Positions 38,246 through 48,702 of a stretch of DNA of 64,000 nucleotides are shown piece by piece. The DNA is from Sulfuriflexus mobilis (GTDB lineage: Bacteria > Pseudomonadota > Gammaproteobacteria > AKS1). Made by a program: the position numbers and the translations under genes. The notes beneath the pieces were generated by a model that did not search any database, was not told the origin of the DNA, and saw nothing but the letters and a program-made list of their open reading frames with translations. The stretch lies in assembly GCF_003967195.1 (NCBI RefSeq), contig NZ_AP018725.1, positions 1,054,001 through 1,118,000 on the forward strand, given 5' to 3'. Within the stretch, counting starts at the first letter, position 1; the number at the start of each line of letters is the position of its first letter.

Positions 38246-39448
38246 TCAGAACAGGTCTATTTCACCTTCATCCATGCTGGCCTGGCTCACCGCCTTATGC
38301 AATGGCGTAAGATGTATTTCCTGTAGCGCATGGATGCGGCCGCGATAGTGTTCAATTGAATCATCTGTGTTCATGGCGTCACTGGATTGTAGCTGTAGCA
38401 ATTCATTACTGGCATCGTTAAGAAAATGATTCAGGGCATCGAGCATGTTGTTGGAATGTTCTGATAACTGCCTGACCATATCCTCAAACTGCAGTGAACG
38501 AATGGCGGTGGCAACGCTGTTATTGATACCTGATGACATATTCGATACTTCACCGAGGTTGTTATGCAGGAACTCGTTCAGCAACCTGGCCTCTTCGACC
38601 ATTATTGATATGCGCTGCTTGGATTCCAGGGCAACACTCATATCTTTAGAAGCCATCTCACCTATATCTTTTTTGGCAATACTGATGTTCGCCAGAGAAC
38701 TCTTCATTACCTCGCGAATGCGATCACTGAATTCGTTTGAGTTTTGTGACAGTTTTCGCACCTCATCGGCGACGACGGCAAAACCCCGGCCACTTTCCCC
38801 GGCGCGTGCCGCCTCGATCGCCGCATTCAGTGCCAGCAGGTTGGTCTGATCGGCGATAGCTTTTACGTCATCGAGCATGCCCTCAACCTTGACCATATCC
38901 TTGGCGATATCTTCAATGCTATGCACGAGGTTCATACTGTCGCGACTGGTAGAAAGGATGTGCTCAATAAAAGCATGCAGGGCCTTGTTGGTCTCATCGG
39001 CAAAGCCGTTGATCATGAGGCTTTGTTCACTGCCACCATCATCGTTTTCGATAGTCTTAGTCATGTTGGTGACCAGACCACTAACCAGTTCCTCCTGTGA
39101 ACGCGACATGTCATTGAGGCCATTGAAACTGCTGGTGAGGTTTTCAATGGCATCATTGACGAGGGTGCCAATCTGCAGCAGTTCGTCCTGTACCTTGGCT
39201 GTTTCGCCCTCAATGATGACCCTTATCTCGTTGTAGAGGGGGGCAATGTCGATAGTTGAGGTATGGGTCCTGTCGTCGGCAGTGGGCCTCGCGGCTGTGG
39301 ATAGTCCCCTGATGGCGAGCAGCCAGATACCGCTACAGACCAACAGGACGAGGGCGGCTGGCCAGCCACTCTCGATGACAAACATCAGACCGATGCCTAT
39401 GACCGTGCCGAGCCATGCAAAGGGGAACATTTTTAGTAATTTCAGCAT
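38246..39448 (-). CDS. Methyl-accepting chemotaxis protein, second receptor
   Basis: 400 residues: two hydrophobic segments near the N-terminus (about 10-25 and 29-47) with no space for a periplasmic domain, then an MCP signalling module ([21 protein letters not shown]). The last five residues are EIDLF, identical to the end of CheD. It sits just after cheB but has its own sigma-28 promoter, and leads the STAS and ATPase genes. Confidence 0.9.
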   Translation of the reverse strand: MLKLLKMFPFAWLGTVIGIGLMFVIESGWPAALVLLVCSGIWLLAIRGLSTAARPTADDRTHTSTIDIAPLYNEIRVIIEGETAKVQDELLQIGTLVNDAIENLTSSFNGLNDMSRSQEELVSGLVTNMTKTIENDDGGSEQSLMINGFADETNKALHAFIEHILSTSRDSMNLVHSIEDIAKDMVKVEGMLDDVKAIADQTNLLALNAAIEAARAGESGRGFAVVADEVRKLSQNSNEFSDRIREVMKSSLANISIAKKDIGEMASKDMSVALESKQRISIMVEEARLLNEFLHNNLGEVSNMSSGINNSVATAIRSLQFEDMVRQLSEHSNNMLDALNHFLNDASNELLQLQSSDAMNTDDSIEHYRGRIHALQEIHLTPLHKAVSQASMDEGEIDLF

Positions 39449-39487
39449 ATTGTAGGTGATTCCCGGATTTCCATAGCCGTACTAATT

Positions 39488-39514
39488 TTATCGGTAAGTC
39501 GGCAGTAAACTTGA
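39488..39514 (-). promoter_or_regulatory. Sigma-28 promoter of the MCP-STAS-ATPase run
   Basis: On the minus strand TCAAGTTT, 11 nt, ACCGATAA: 7 of 8 at each box and exact spacing. It lies 40 nt before the MCP start, in the gap after cheB. Confidence 0.75.
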
Positions 39515-39547
39515 GTAAACACAGCAAAGTTATTCTATGTTTGATCT

Positions 39548-40624
39548 TTATTTATACAGTCCAATCAATTTATTCGGTATTTCCTGCAGGGCCAGGATGA
39601 CGTCTACGCCACCCTGTTTGACGGCTTCGCCGGGCATGCCCCAGACCACACTGGTCTTTTCATCCTGGGCGATGGTGGGCGCGCCGGCCTCTTGCATCTC
39701 TTTCATACCGATGGCGCCATCATCACCCATACCGGTGAGGATGACACCAATGGCATTCGGGCCGACATTTTGTGCCACGGAACGGAACATGACGTCTACG
39801 GCCGGACGGTGACGGTTGACGGGCGGACCATCACTGAGTTTGCAGATATAGCGTGCACCACTGCGCTCAACCAGCATGTGGTGACTGCCGGGGGCGATAT
39901 AGACATGTCCGGGCAGAATTTGCTGGCCATCAGTGGCCTCGTACACGGTCATGGCACAGTTGTCGTCCATACGCTTGGCAAAGGGGCCGCTGAAGGCCTC
40001 CGGGATGTGCTGGGTAATGACAATACCGGGGGCATCGGCGGGCATATGCATGAGGACTTCCTTGATGGCCTCCGTGCCACCGGTTGAAGCGCCGATGGCA
40101 ATGATCCTGTCAGTGGTTTTGAAGTTTTTAACCTCGCGTTTGTTAAGCACGGCATCGGCTGTATGGCGTTCCTGGGTTTCGAGTGTCGGGCCACTGTCCC
40201 AACTGTAGTTTTGCAGTTTTGCCCCGGAAGCCGCCTTGACCTTTCCGCAGAGCTCCTCGGCATAGTCCTTGAGTCCATGCGCGACATCGAGTTTAGGTTT
40301 GGAAACAAAATCAACGGCACCCATTTCGAGTGCCCGCAAGGTAATGTCGGCACCTTTTTCCGTCAGTGATGAGACCATTACTACGGGCATGGGTCGTAGA
40401 CGCATGAGATTACTAAGGAAGGTCAGTCCATCCATGCGTGGCATTTCTACATCAAGTGTCAGGACATCCGGGTTTAGCTGTTTGATCTTGTTACGTGCAA
40501 TAATCGGGTCGGAGGCTGTGCCGATCACTTCAAGGTTTGGGTCGGCATTAAGGATCTCGGTGAGGACTTCGCGCACCAGCGCGGAGTCGTCAATGATTAA
40601 TACCTTGATTTTATCTTTGGCCAT
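39548..40624 (-). CDS. cheB: CheB protein-glutamate methylesterase
   Basis: 358 residues. Receiver domain with phosphoacceptor Asp58 ([11 protein letters not shown]). Methylesterase domain has catalytic Ser in [10 protein letters not shown], His in ITQHIPEAF and Asp in GMGDDG. It removes methyl groups from receptors after phosphorylation by CheA. It follows cheD by 30 nt at the end of the che run. Confidence 0.95.
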   Translation of the reverse strand: MAKDKIKVLIIDDSALVREVLTEILNADPNLEVIGTASDPIIARNKIKQLNPDVLTLDVEMPRMDGLTFLSNLMRLRPMPVVMVSSLTEKGADITLRALEMGAVDFVSKPKLDVAHGLKDYAEELCGKVKAASGAKLQNYSWDSGPTLETQERHTADAVLNKREVKNFKTTDRIIAIGASTGGTEAIKEVLMHMPADAPGIVITQHIPEAFSGPFAKRMDDNCAMTVYEATDGQQILPGHVYIAPGSHHMLVERSGARYICKLSDGPPVNRHRPAVDVMFRSVAQNVGPNAIGVILTGMGDDGAIGMKEMQEAGAPTIAQDEKTSVVWGMPGEAVKQGGVDVILALQEIPNKLIGLYK

Positions 40625-40654
40625 AAAAGTTCACTACTCTGGCTTGTTATCCGC

Positions 40655-41308
40655 CTAAAACAAGTCGATTTCGCTCTCGACCGGTTCGTCTTCCAGTTGG
40701 TGCATGTATTTAGTTTCACGTTCGATAATCGTATTATTATGTAGTGAGCGTAGTTTTTTCATTTTTACTTTCCCGGTCAGGGGATTGTACATAACTTTTC
40801 TGGGGTAAATGTCCCCCAGGTCTTCAGCTGTCACATCAAGATTTTCAACCTCGACATATTCTCGCACAAAGGCGATATTACGACTGCCAACATCGGTCAT
40901 CTGCGCAAGGACCTTGCCGCCGCCAAACAGTTTTACCTCCAGGTTCTTGCGCGCACCACCATGACTGAGAATATCGTTAATCAAATGCTCCATGGCATAG
41001 TTGCCATAACGCGTGGCAGCGCTGATATTGATATTCTTCCAGGCATCGGAGCTGTTTGGGGTAGTCATGGGCAGCATGAAGTGGTTCATGCCACCAATGC
41101 CAAATATTCGGTCACGTATGCACGCCGATACGCATGATCCGAGTACAGTCACAATCTCTTCATTTTGCGTAGTGACATAATATTCACCCGGTAAGATCTT
41201 CGCTGCATGGGCATGATGCATTCTGTCCCAGTAACGATTGATGTGTTCAAAACCTGGCAATACCGGCTTCAGATCAGGAGTTTGTGAACGGCCGGCAGAC
41301 GTTGTCAT
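40655..41308 (-). CDS. cheD: CheD receptor glutamine deamidase
   Basis: 217 residues from ATG 41308, which begins 1 nt after the cheR stop; the frame runs further to 41461 inside cheR. CheD motifs: LGSCVSACIRD (catalytic Cys), GGMNHFMLP (His) and the later KLFGGGKVL. It converts receptor Gln to Glu before methylation. The last residues VESEIDLF match those of the second MCP. Confidence 0.93.
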   Translation of the reverse strand: MTTSAGRSQTPDLKPVLPGFEHINRYWDRMHHAHAAKILPGEYYVTTQNEEIVTVLGSCVSACIRDRIFGIGGMNHFMLPMTTPNSSDAWKNINISAATRYGNYAMEHLINDILSHGGARKNLEVKLFGGGKVLAQMTDVGSRNIAFVREYVEVENLDVTAEDLGDIYPRKVMYNPLTGKVKMKKLRSLHNNTIIERETKYMHQLEDEPVESEIDLF

Positions 41309-41309
41309 G

Positions 41310-42164
41310 TTACTTGAGCTTCTGGTAAATAGTGTTGCCGATAAGTTTGAAACGGTCACAGACCTTAAACATGGTTTCAGAATGTCCCAGGAACAGACGG
41401 GCATCATCAACAAGCAGGTCGGCGTAACGATCAAACAGGACGCTTTGCGTGGGCTTGTCAAAATAAATCACCACGTTACGACAGAACATGAAGTCAAAGG
41501 GCCCCTTGATAGGCCATTCATTCATCAGGTTGAGTCGTTTAAAGGAAATCATCTCCTGTAAAGCGGGATGGACGCGTACCAGATTCTGTTTATCACCTTT
41601 ACCACGCAGGAACCAGTTTCTGGCGCGTTGCTTGGACAAGCCGGCAATACGTTCTGCATCGTAGATTCCAGACTGTCCCTTGGCGAGCACATTCGAATCC
41701 AGATCAGTGGCGAGGATCTTGATATCCCAGTCACTGTTTTCAGGAATGACCTCGCGAATGGCCAGGGCTATGCTATAGGGCTCTTCACCCGTGGAACAAC
41801 CTGCCGACCAGATACGTAGTCGTCTCGTCTGCGCATTGGTCTTCATCAACTCCGGCAGTAAGGTCTTTTGCAGGTACTCAAAGTGATGCGGTTCCCGGAA
41901 AAATGACGTCAGGTTGGTGGTGATCGCATTGGTGAAATTCAGCAGTTCATCTTCACCCTTGGGACTGTCGATGAGTGAGCAATAACTACCGAAATCCTGC
42001 AGGTCCACCTCGCGCAGACGCCTGGCCAGTCGGCTGTACACCATATCCCGTTTAGCCTCGGATAAGGATATACCAGTATGCTGACTGACCAGTTGTCGTA
42101 TGCGATTAAAGTCCCTGTCGGAGAACTGAAATTCACGCTCGCGCTTATTCGCGCTGCTTGGCAT
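41310..42164 (-). CDS. cheR: CheR protein-glutamate methyltransferase
   Basis: 284 residues from ATG 42164, preceded by GGAG 8 nt upstream; the frame opens at 42194 overlapping the MCP gene. It has an N-terminal all-helical domain, then a SAM-binding domain with IWSAGCSTGEEPYSIAL. It methylates receptor glutamates. The upstream receptor ends in an xWxxF tail, the known CheR docking motif. Confidence 0.95.
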   Translation of the reverse strand: MPSSANKREREFQFSDRDFNRIRQLVSQHTGISLSEAKRDMVYSRLARRLREVDLQDFGSYCSLIDSPKGEDELLNFTNAITTNLTSFFREPHHFEYLQKTLLPELMKTNAQTRRLRIWSAGCSTGEEPYSIALAIREVIPENSDWDIKILATDLDSNVLAKGQSGIYDAERIAGLSKQRARNWFLRGKGDKQNLVRVHPALQEMISFKRLNLMNEWPIKGPFDFMFCRNVVIYFDKPTQSVLFDRYADLLVDDARLFLGHSETMFKVCDRFKLIGNTIYQKLK

Positions 42165-42178
42165 TGATTTCGCTCCGC

Positions 42179-45106
42179 TTAGAACTCTTCCCATTCACTG
42201 TCATCTACCGGTGCCGATGAGGCGGCGGCAGGGCGGCGAGCGGCGGCTGCGGGGCGTGCTGCAGGCCGACGCGCTGCCGGTGCGGCAGGGGCTGTGCGCG
42301 GGGCACGGCGTTCTACCGACTCGTTCTCATCCACGCGGAAGAAGGTCATCAACTGGTCAAGACCACGGGCCTGTTCATCAAGGGATTCACTGGCGGCGGC
42401 GGCTTCTTCAACGAGGGCGGCGTTCTGCTGGGTCACCTCGTCCATTTGCATAATGGCCTTGTTAACCTGTTCGATACCACTCGACTGTTCCTGACTGGCG
42501 GCGGCGATCTCGGCAATGATGTCACTGACCTTCTTCACGGCCTCGACGATCTCGCCGAGGGTCTGGCCAGATTCATTGACCAGGCGACTACCATCATCGA
42601 CCTTCTCAACACTGTCGTTAATCAGGGCCTTGATTTCTTTCGCTGCACCGGCACTGCGTTGGGCGAGGTTACGCACCTCACTGGCGACTACGGCGAAGCC
42701 ACGACCCTGTTCACCAGCACGTGCCGCTTCCACGGCAGCGTTGAGGGCGAGCAGGTTGGTCTGAAAGGCGATTTCATCAATGACGCCGATGATGTCAGCA
42801 ATCTTCTTACTCGCCGAGTTGATTTCACTCATGGCGGAGATGGCATCGCCGACCACGGAACCGCCTTTCTCGGCCTGGTCGCGGGCACCGGCGGCCAGTT
42901 GATTGGCCTGGCGGGCGTTATCCGCATTTTGTTTTACGGTACTGGTGAGCTCTTCCATGCTGGAGGCGGTTTCTTCCAGGCTGGAGGCCTGCTCCTCGGT
43001 ACGCTGGCTCAAGTCTGAGTTACCCTGGGCGATCTCGGTACTGGCACCGGCGATGTTGGTACCGGATTCACGGATCTTGCCGACGATATCGACCAGGTTA
43101 TCTACAGTACTGTTGACTGAGTCACGTAGCGAGGCAAAGTCACCCTGGAAGTCACCTTCCATCTTCTGGGTCAGGTCACCCCTGGAGAGGGTTTCCATTA
43201 CGGCCATACCACCTTGCAGCGGTTCTACGACGGAATCCATAAGAGAGTTAATCCCTTCACCCAGATTCTTCATAAAGCCACTGTATTCACTGTGCTCGAT
43301 GCGGTTGTCCAATATCCCATTGCTGGCGCTATCGATCAGGTCCTGAATCTGGCGTTCGGCATCCTTCTGCTCGGTGATGTCATTCCACTGCACCATGTTA
43401 CCCATGTATTCACCGTTGGGGCCGGTGATCATGGTGGCGTTGACACGGAACTCCAGGTCACCGACCTTGATCTCGGCGGTGGCCGGCAGGCGACTGGCAT
43501 CAGAGAGCAGGGCACGCTGATGCGCCGGGTTCTTGTGGAAACCGTCAATACAGGTGCCAATAAGATTATCAACATTCAGGCCCGGCCAGATTTGACGCAG
43601 TTCCGTTTGACGATTGCGTAGCATTTGTACCACGGCCGGGTTGGCGAAGGTAATGTTCAGGTCCTCATCACACAGCATCAGGTTGGCCTCGGCACCATCG
43701 ACTGCAGACTGCAGGCGGGCAACTTCGAGTTCCTTCTTGCGTGTTTCGGTAACGTCTGACCATTCCAGGGCATTACCGACGTAGCTACCATTTTGATCCA
43801 TGATGGCCGTGGCATTGATATTGAAAGTCAGCGGGCCGACCTGAATATCTGTGCTGAACGGCAGGTTGCTCGGGTCAGACAGCAGGCCACGCTGATGTGC
43901 CGGGTTTTTGTGGAACATGTCAATGCATGAGCCTACCAGTCCATTCACGCTGAAGCCGGGGTACAGGCCTTTTAGTTCTGTTTCATATTTACGCAGCAGT
44001 TTCAGGGTGGCATCGTTGGCGTAGGTGACGACCAGGTCACGGTCGATCATCATGATGGCAGTCATGGCACCATCGACAGTGCCCTGCAGGCGTGCAACCT
44101 CGGTTTCGCGTGCGCGCAAGTCGGTGACATCGGCCCACTCCAGTGAGTTACCAATGTATTCACCATTGCTACTGATCTGGGCAGTCACATTCAGGGAGAA
44201 AACCAGTGGACCAACCTGAATATCTGTCTGGAAGGGCAGGTTGTTCGGATCAGACAGCAATTGACGCTGGTGAGCCGGATTCTTATGGAAACCATCAATA
44301 CAGGCCCCCATGATCTTGTCAGCAGAGAAACCGGGATAGACGCGACGCAGCTCTTCCTCATTTTTCTTCAGCAGATTGATGGTCGCCTGGTTGGCATAGG
44401 TAATAACCAGGTCACGGTCTACCATCATAATCGCGGTCATGGCACCATCAATGGCCGACTGCATTCGGGTTAATTGTTGCTGATCATTTGTTACTGCGGC
44501 ACTTGTGCTAGCCATTTCTGTATCCTCCGGGGTTCCGTATGCATTTAGCATGGTGGTGGCAACCGTAGTTAATGCGGTATGCCATGCGTTTTTTACTTCA
44601 GTGGTCCAAAGCTCACCAGCGAACTCTGCCATAACATCCAGCAGGGTATCGGCGACGGCCGTGTAGTGATCGGGTTCGGCACCATAGCCTTCATGGCGCG
44701 CGCCCATTTGTTGTAAAACGGGCACCAGTTCATCCGGCTTGCGCAGGTTGTTAACCAGCAATGCCAGTGCGGCAACCAGCTTCTTGCGCTGCTTGGCCGG
44801 CGTGGTGTTTTTGAACAGCGGCTTGACGGCCGGGTAGCGCTCGAATAATTCTTCGTAAAAGCGCTTTACCAGGTCATCCGCCTGTGGGGCCAGTGCCGCA
44901 AAAGAGCTTTCCAGCGTTTCGACATCCAGCCCAAGTGGTGAGACATAGGGTTTGACTTTTTCTGCCTTGGCAGGGGTTTTTTTTGCCGGCTTCTTTGCCG
45001 CCTTTGTTTTTTCAGCAGCAATGGGCGTGGACGATTCTCCCTCTTCCTCTTCCTGCATCCAGGCGAGGGGGTCGTAGCCCATCTTGCTTTGTTTCTTGGT
45101 GGCCAT
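42179..45106 (-). CDS. Soluble globin-PAS3 chemoreceptor
   Basis: 975 residues, no membrane span. A Lys/Ala-rich leader; a globin domain at about 57-191 with candidate proximal His138 (GARHEGYG) and a following [10 protein letters not shown] helix, as in bacterial haemoglobins; three PAS repeats (about 210-330, 331-455, 456-580), each carrying the motif [13 protein letters not shown]-like segments; an MCP signalling domain ([20 protein letters not shown]); an Ala/Pro/Arg-rich linker; and C-terminal EWEEF. Haem binding, hence O2, NO or redox sensing, is likely but inferred. AGGAGC precedes the start. Confidence 0.92.
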   Translation of the reverse strand: MATKKQSKMGYDPLAWMQEEEEGESSTPIAAEKTKAAKKPAKKTPAKAEKVKPYVSPLGLDVETLESSFAALAPQADDLVKRFYEELFERYPAVKPLFKNTTPAKQRKKLVAALALLVNNLRKPDELVPVLQQMGARHEGYGAEPDHYTAVADTLLDVMAEFAGELWTTEVKNAWHTALTTVATTMLNAYGTPEDTEMASTSAAVTNDQQQLTRMQSAIDGAMTAIMMVDRDLVITYANQATINLLKKNEEELRRVYPGFSADKIMGACIDGFHKNPAHQRQLLSDPNNLPFQTDIQVGPLVFSLNVTAQISSNGEYIGNSLEWADVTDLRARETEVARLQGTVDGAMTAIMMIDRDLVVTYANDATLKLLRKYETELKGLYPGFSVNGLVGSCIDMFHKNPAHQRGLLSDPSNLPFSTDIQVGPLTFNINATAIMDQNGSYVGNALEWSDVTETRKKELEVARLQSAVDGAEANLMLCDEDLNITFANPAVVQMLRNRQTELRQIWPGLNVDNLIGTCIDGFHKNPAHQRALLSDASRLPATAEIKVGDLEFRVNATMITGPNGEYMGNMVQWNDITEQKDAERQIQDLIDSASNGILDNRIEHSEYSGFMKNLGEGINSLMDSVVEPLQGGMAVMETLSRGDLTQKMEGDFQGDFASLRDSVNSTVDNLVDIVGKIRESGTNIAGASTEIAQGNSDLSQRTEEQASSLEETASSMEELTSTVKQNADNARQANQLAAGARDQAEKGGSVVGDAISAMSEINSASKKIADIIGVIDEIAFQTNLLALNAAVEAARAGEQGRGFAVVASEVRNLAQRSAGAAKEIKALINDSVEKVDDGSRLVNESGQTLGEIVEAVKKVSDIIAEIAAASQEQSSGIEQVNKAIMQMDEVTQQNAALVEEAAAASESLDEQARGLDQLMTFFRVDENESVERRAPRTAPAAPAARRPAARPAAAARRPAAASSAPVDDSEWEEF

Positions 45107-45127
45107 TTTAAAGCTCCTGTGTAATGG

Positions 45128-45304
45128 CTATCCGTTCCAGGCGAGGCCGGAAAGGATTTGGGTCAGAATTAAACTATTCATGCTGGAAGAACGTGTACTG
45201 TCATCGGCCAGATGGAGTTCATTGCTGCGCGCACGGCTGATAACACGATTTGCATGTTTGTCGTGTCGACGAGGTGTTGCACTCGTGGATTTCCGGTCAT
45301 TCAT
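45128..45304 (-). CDS. Coupled small protein between parA and the MCP
   Basis: 58 residues. The ATG at 45304 overlaps the ParA stop as ATGA (4 nt), and AAGGGGAGGA lies 10 nt upstream inside the parA frame, so it should be translated by coupling. Sequence is basic N-terminally (RRHDKHANR) and ends SLILTQILSGLAWNG, a helix-like hydrophobic tail. No family recognised. It is located where CheW-type or localisation partners are found in other parA-bearing che clusters. Confidence 0.5.
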   Translation of the reverse strand: MNDRKSTSATPRRHDKHANRVISRARSNELHLADDSTRSSSMNSLILTQILSGLAWNG

Positions 45305-46059
45305 TTGATGAAAGTCCTCCCCTTGAGCAGGTCGTCCGCCAACTCCAGATAATCCTTGGCGCCATTGCTGGATTTCTGGTATTCAAAAATCGTCTGGCCA
45401 AAGCTGGGACTTTCAGCGAGGGCAACGGTTTCACGAATCGGGGTGGCAAGCACCTGGCCTGGAAAATAGTCCATCAATTTGCCGCGCACTTCATTGGCTA
45501 GCTTGCGTCGACCGTGAAAGCGTGTAACAACCATCCATTTTTTGGTGGCATGTTTCAGTCGTGTTTCAATATGCTTGAGGATATTTAATAGTCGTGACAG
45601 GCCGTGCAGCGAGAGGTAATCGCCGGCAACCGGGATCAGCATCTCTTTGGCGGCAAGCATGGCATTCATGGTCAGCATACCGGATGAGGGCGGGCAGTCG
45701 ATGAGGACAAAGTCCTGCCCGGGCAATCCCTTCACGGCATCACTGAGCAACCAGCCCCGACGTGCGCCACCCGTGGCGACCTGTTCCAGTTCACCCAGGC
45801 GGGTGCCGGCGGGGATAAGCTGAAGTTTGTCACGAACCTTTACACGTACATCATTAATATCAGATTCACCCAAGAGCACTTCATCAATACCGGATTGCAT
45901 TTTCATCTCAGCACCAAAACTGGCGGTTAAATGCGCCTGCGGGTCCATGTCGATGACGGTGACAGACTTGCCAGCCAGCGCCAGGGCGTGCGCGAGGTTC
46001 AGCGTAGTGGTGGTTTTTCCCACGCCGCCTTTTTGATTCATCACTGCAATCATGCGCAT
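45301..46059 (-). CDS. ParA/Soj-like ATPase of the chemotaxis locus
   Basis: 252 residues. Deviant Walker A KGGVGKTTTT, LIDCPPSSGM and a central MDPQAHLTASFG motif mark a ParA-type ATPase. ParA-like genes inside che clusters (ParC, PpfA) place chemoreceptor arrays at poles or on the nucleoid; no ParB gene is present. It follows cheW by 21 nt. Confidence 0.9.
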   Translation of the reverse strand: MRMIAVMNQKGGVGKTTTTLNLAHALALAGKSVTVIDMDPQAHLTASFGAEMKMQSGIDEVLLGESDINDVRVKVRDKLQLIPAGTRLGELEQVATGGARRGWLLSDAVKGLPGQDFVLIDCPPSSGMLTMNAMLAAKEMLIPVAGDYLSLHGLSRLLNILKHIETRLKHATKKWMVVTRFHGRRKLANEVRGKLMDYFPGQVLATPIRETVALAESPSFGQTIFEYQKSSNGAKDYLELADDLLKGRTFIK

Positions 46060-46080
46060 ACCCTCATTAAGGTCCGTAAA

Positions 46081-46602
46081 TTATCCAGCCAGCCCGTCAG
46101 TGGCGGCGAGTTCATCACCGGACAGAAGGTGGTCGATATCCAGAATAATAAGCATTTTCTCGGAAACGGTGGCGAGGCCTTTAACAAATTCGACGTTGAC
46201 GACATTGCCAAAGTCTGGCGCAGGCTTCATTTCTTCGCCGCTGACGTCGTATACATCTGATACGGCATCAACAACAATACCCATTATGCGATCGCGGTCA
46301 TTGCTCTCGATCTTGAGCACGATGACAACAGTCATCGGGCCGTATTCGACTTTGTCCATCGAAAATCGTTGGCGCAGGTCAATAATCGGCACAATCGTAC
46401 CGCGCAGGTTAATGACACCTTTTATATAGCCTGGTGTGTTCGGGATAGGGGTTACTGAGTCCCAGCCCTTGATCTCCTGAACGCGCAGGATATCCACACC
46501 ATATTCTTCATCAGCGAGAATAAAGGTGAGGTATTGTTCGGCATCCGGATCGGCGTCGGCACCGATGAGGATTTCATTTTCAATTGCTTGTTGTGTACTC
46601 AC
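46081..46602 (-). CDS. cheW: CheW coupling protein
   Basis: 173 residues, one CheW-like domain with EYGVDILRVQEIKG and LRGTIVPIIDLR. It couples CheA to receptors. It sits 12 nt after cheA. Confidence 0.94.
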   Translation of the reverse strand: MSTQQAIENEILIGADADPDAEQYLTFILADEEYGVDILRVQEIKGWDSVTPIPNTPGYIKGVINLRGTIVPIIDLRQRFSMDKVEYGPMTVVIVLKIESNDRDRIMGIVVDAVSDVYDVSGEEMKPAPDFGNVVNVEFVKGLATVSEKMLIILDIDHLLSGDELAATDGLAG

Positions 46603-46614
46603 AGAGAACTCTCC

Positions 46615-48696
46615 TTACGCAGCTTCGCTGTTGACAGCGCTGACATCGGGTTTTTTAGGACTCGGGGGGGGTGAATCATAGTTTCCCTCACGAAACATAC
46701 TAATCAGGCCAGCAATATCGAGGATCAGGGCCACCGTGCCATCACCGAGGATGGTGGCACCGGAAAGTCCCTCGATACGACGGTAATTGGTTTCAAGACT
46801 CTTGATGACGACTTGTTGCTGGGCCAGTAGGTCATCAACGATGACACCGGCGCGGTGCCCATCACCTTCAACCACTACCATCAGCCGTCCTGCCAGGTCC
46901 TTGTTTTCTTCCGGCATGCCGAAGACCCGGTGCGCACGAATAATGGGGATATATTCATTACGCAACTTGTACAACTCTGCCTTACCCGCCACGGCATTGA
47001 CTTGCTCTGTCTTGACCTGAATGGACTCGATAATCGATATCAGCGGGAAGACATAAGTATCATCGCCGACACGGACCAACTGGCCATCCAGGATCGCCAG
47101 GGTTAACGGTAGGCGAATCGTGAATTGGCTACCGATGCCTTCTTCCGATTTGACTTCGACATTGCCACCGAGGGCCTTGATGTTTTTGCGGACCACATCC
47201 ATGCCAACACCTCGGCCGGAGACATCACTGACCTGATCGGCCGTAGAAAAGCCGGGGTGGAAAATCATATCCTGGATCATTTCATCGCTGAGATGGTCAT
47301 CCGGACCGATAACGCCACGTTCAATGGCTTTAGTTTGAATCTTCTTACGGTTCAGGCCTGCACCATCGTCAGATATTTCAATAACGATATTGCCACCCTG
47401 GTGATAGGCGTTGAGATTGACTGTACCGGTTTCCGGTTTGCCGGCGGCTACACGCTGTTCTGGGCTCTCAAGGCCGTGGTCGAGTGCATTGCGTACCAGA
47501 TGCACCATCGGGTCACCGATTTTTTCCATCACGGTCTTGTCGAGTTCGGTTTGTTCACCCGAGATCACCAGGTCGACCTTCTTGTCGAGCTTGCTGGATA
47601 AGTCATGAATCAGGCGTGGCATGCGGCTAAAGACGAAGCTGATGGGCAGCATACGAATACGCATGACACTTTCCTGGAGTTCACGCGTATTGCGTTCAAG
47701 TTGGCCCAGGCCTTCACGGAGCTTTTCCAGTTTGTTGGTGTCTATGACCTGGGTTTCTTCAAAATCACTACCCATTTGACCGAGCATGGATTGGGTGATC
47801 ACCAGTTCGCCAACCAGATTAATAATCTCATCAACCTTGTCAATGTCGACGCGAATCGAGGTGGTTTCGCCGGCCTTTGCCGTTTTAGCGGAACGTGTGG
47901 CGGGCGCCTTATCTGTGCCTGCCGGTTCGGCTGTGTGTTCTGTATTGCTTGCAGGGCTTTCTGTCGACACGGCCTTGGCCTCGGCGGCCAATGCCGTGAT
48001 GTCCAGATCGCACTCGTCATCAACCCATTCGAACACTTCACGCACGTCCGCCTCACTGATCTCGCCACTCAGGGTCAGATCCCAGGAGAGGAAAGAGTCT
48101 TCAGGGTTTAGTTCACTAAAGCCGGGCAGTTTGGAGATATCAGCCTTGACATCAAGTTCACCCAGCTCTGCCAGTGCACGTAACATACGTACCGGGTCAT
48201 TACCCGTTCGCAGCATCTCTGCATGTGGAGTGAATTTTATTTTCCAGCCGGATGATGTCGCCGCTGCGCCAGCTGTCTCATTGCTGCTATGGTCTGTTTC
48301 TATGGAATCGCTACCGAGCAGGGCATCGAGTTCGGCCTTGACCTCGGCAACCTGGGCAGCATCCATTTCACCGTCGTCACGTAGCGCTGTGAGCATGCCG
48401 CGAATAATATCTACAGACTTGAGCAGGATGGACACGGCATTTTGTGTAACCGCGCGGGTGCCATCACGCATTTCATCCAGTAATGTCTCTGCTACATGGG
48501 TGAATTCGGCAACATTATTAAAGCCAAATGTGCCACTGCCACCCTTGATGGAGTGGGCGGCGCGAAAGATGGTGTTTATGACATCAATATCGGTCGCACC
48601 CACATCAAGGTTTAGCAGTTCTGTTTCCATGATATCCAGACCCTCGAAGCTTTCTTCGAAGAAAGTCTGGTGGAATTGCCGCATATCAATGCTCAT
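46615..48696 (-). CDS. cheA: CheA histidine kinase
   Basis: 693 residues. HPt domain at about 1-110 with phospho-His48 (RAAHSIKGGSG); a spacer with P2-like region (about 160-240); dimerisation domain; HATPase with N box VRNALDHGLE and G boxes SDDGAGLN and GRGVGMDVV; CheW-like domain at the C-terminus. It phosphorylates CheY and CheB. It is preceded by cheY by 6 nt. Confidence 0.96.
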   Translation of the reverse strand: MSIDMRQFHQTFFEESFEGLDIMETELLNLDVGATDIDVINTIFRAAHSIKGGSGTFGFNNVAEFTHVAETLLDEMRDGTRAVTQNAVSILLKSVDIIRGMLTALRDDGEMDAAQVAEVKAELDALLGSDSIETDHSSNETAGAAATSSGWKIKFTPHAEMLRTGNDPVRMLRALAELGELDVKADISKLPGFSELNPEDSFLSWDLTLSGEISEADVREVFEWVDDECDLDITALAAEAKAVSTESPASNTEHTAEPAGTDKAPATRSAKTAKAGETTSIRVDIDKVDEIINLVGELVITQSMLGQMGSDFEETQVIDTNKLEKLREGLGQLERNTRELQESVMRIRMLPISFVFSRMPRLIHDLSSKLDKKVDLVISGEQTELDKTVMEKIGDPMVHLVRNALDHGLESPEQRVAAGKPETGTVNLNAYHQGGNIVIEISDDGAGLNRKKIQTKAIERGVIGPDDHLSDEMIQDMIFHPGFSTADQVSDVSGRGVGMDVVRKNIKALGGNVEVKSEEGIGSQFTIRLPLTLAILDGQLVRVGDDTYVFPLISIIESIQVKTEQVNAVAGKAELYKLRNEYIPIIRAHRVFGMPEENKDLAGRLMVVVEGDGHRAGVIVDDLLAQQQVVIKSLETNYRRIEGLSGATILGDGTVALILDIAGLISMFREGNYDSPPPSPKKPDVSAVNSEAA

Positions 48697-48702
48697 AGGT
48701 TC

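Noticed and set aside
45084-45308. 74-codon plus-strand frame between parA and the MCP
   Set aside because: Overlaps the coupled minus-strand small gene, lacks a ribosome binding site and runs into parA antisense.
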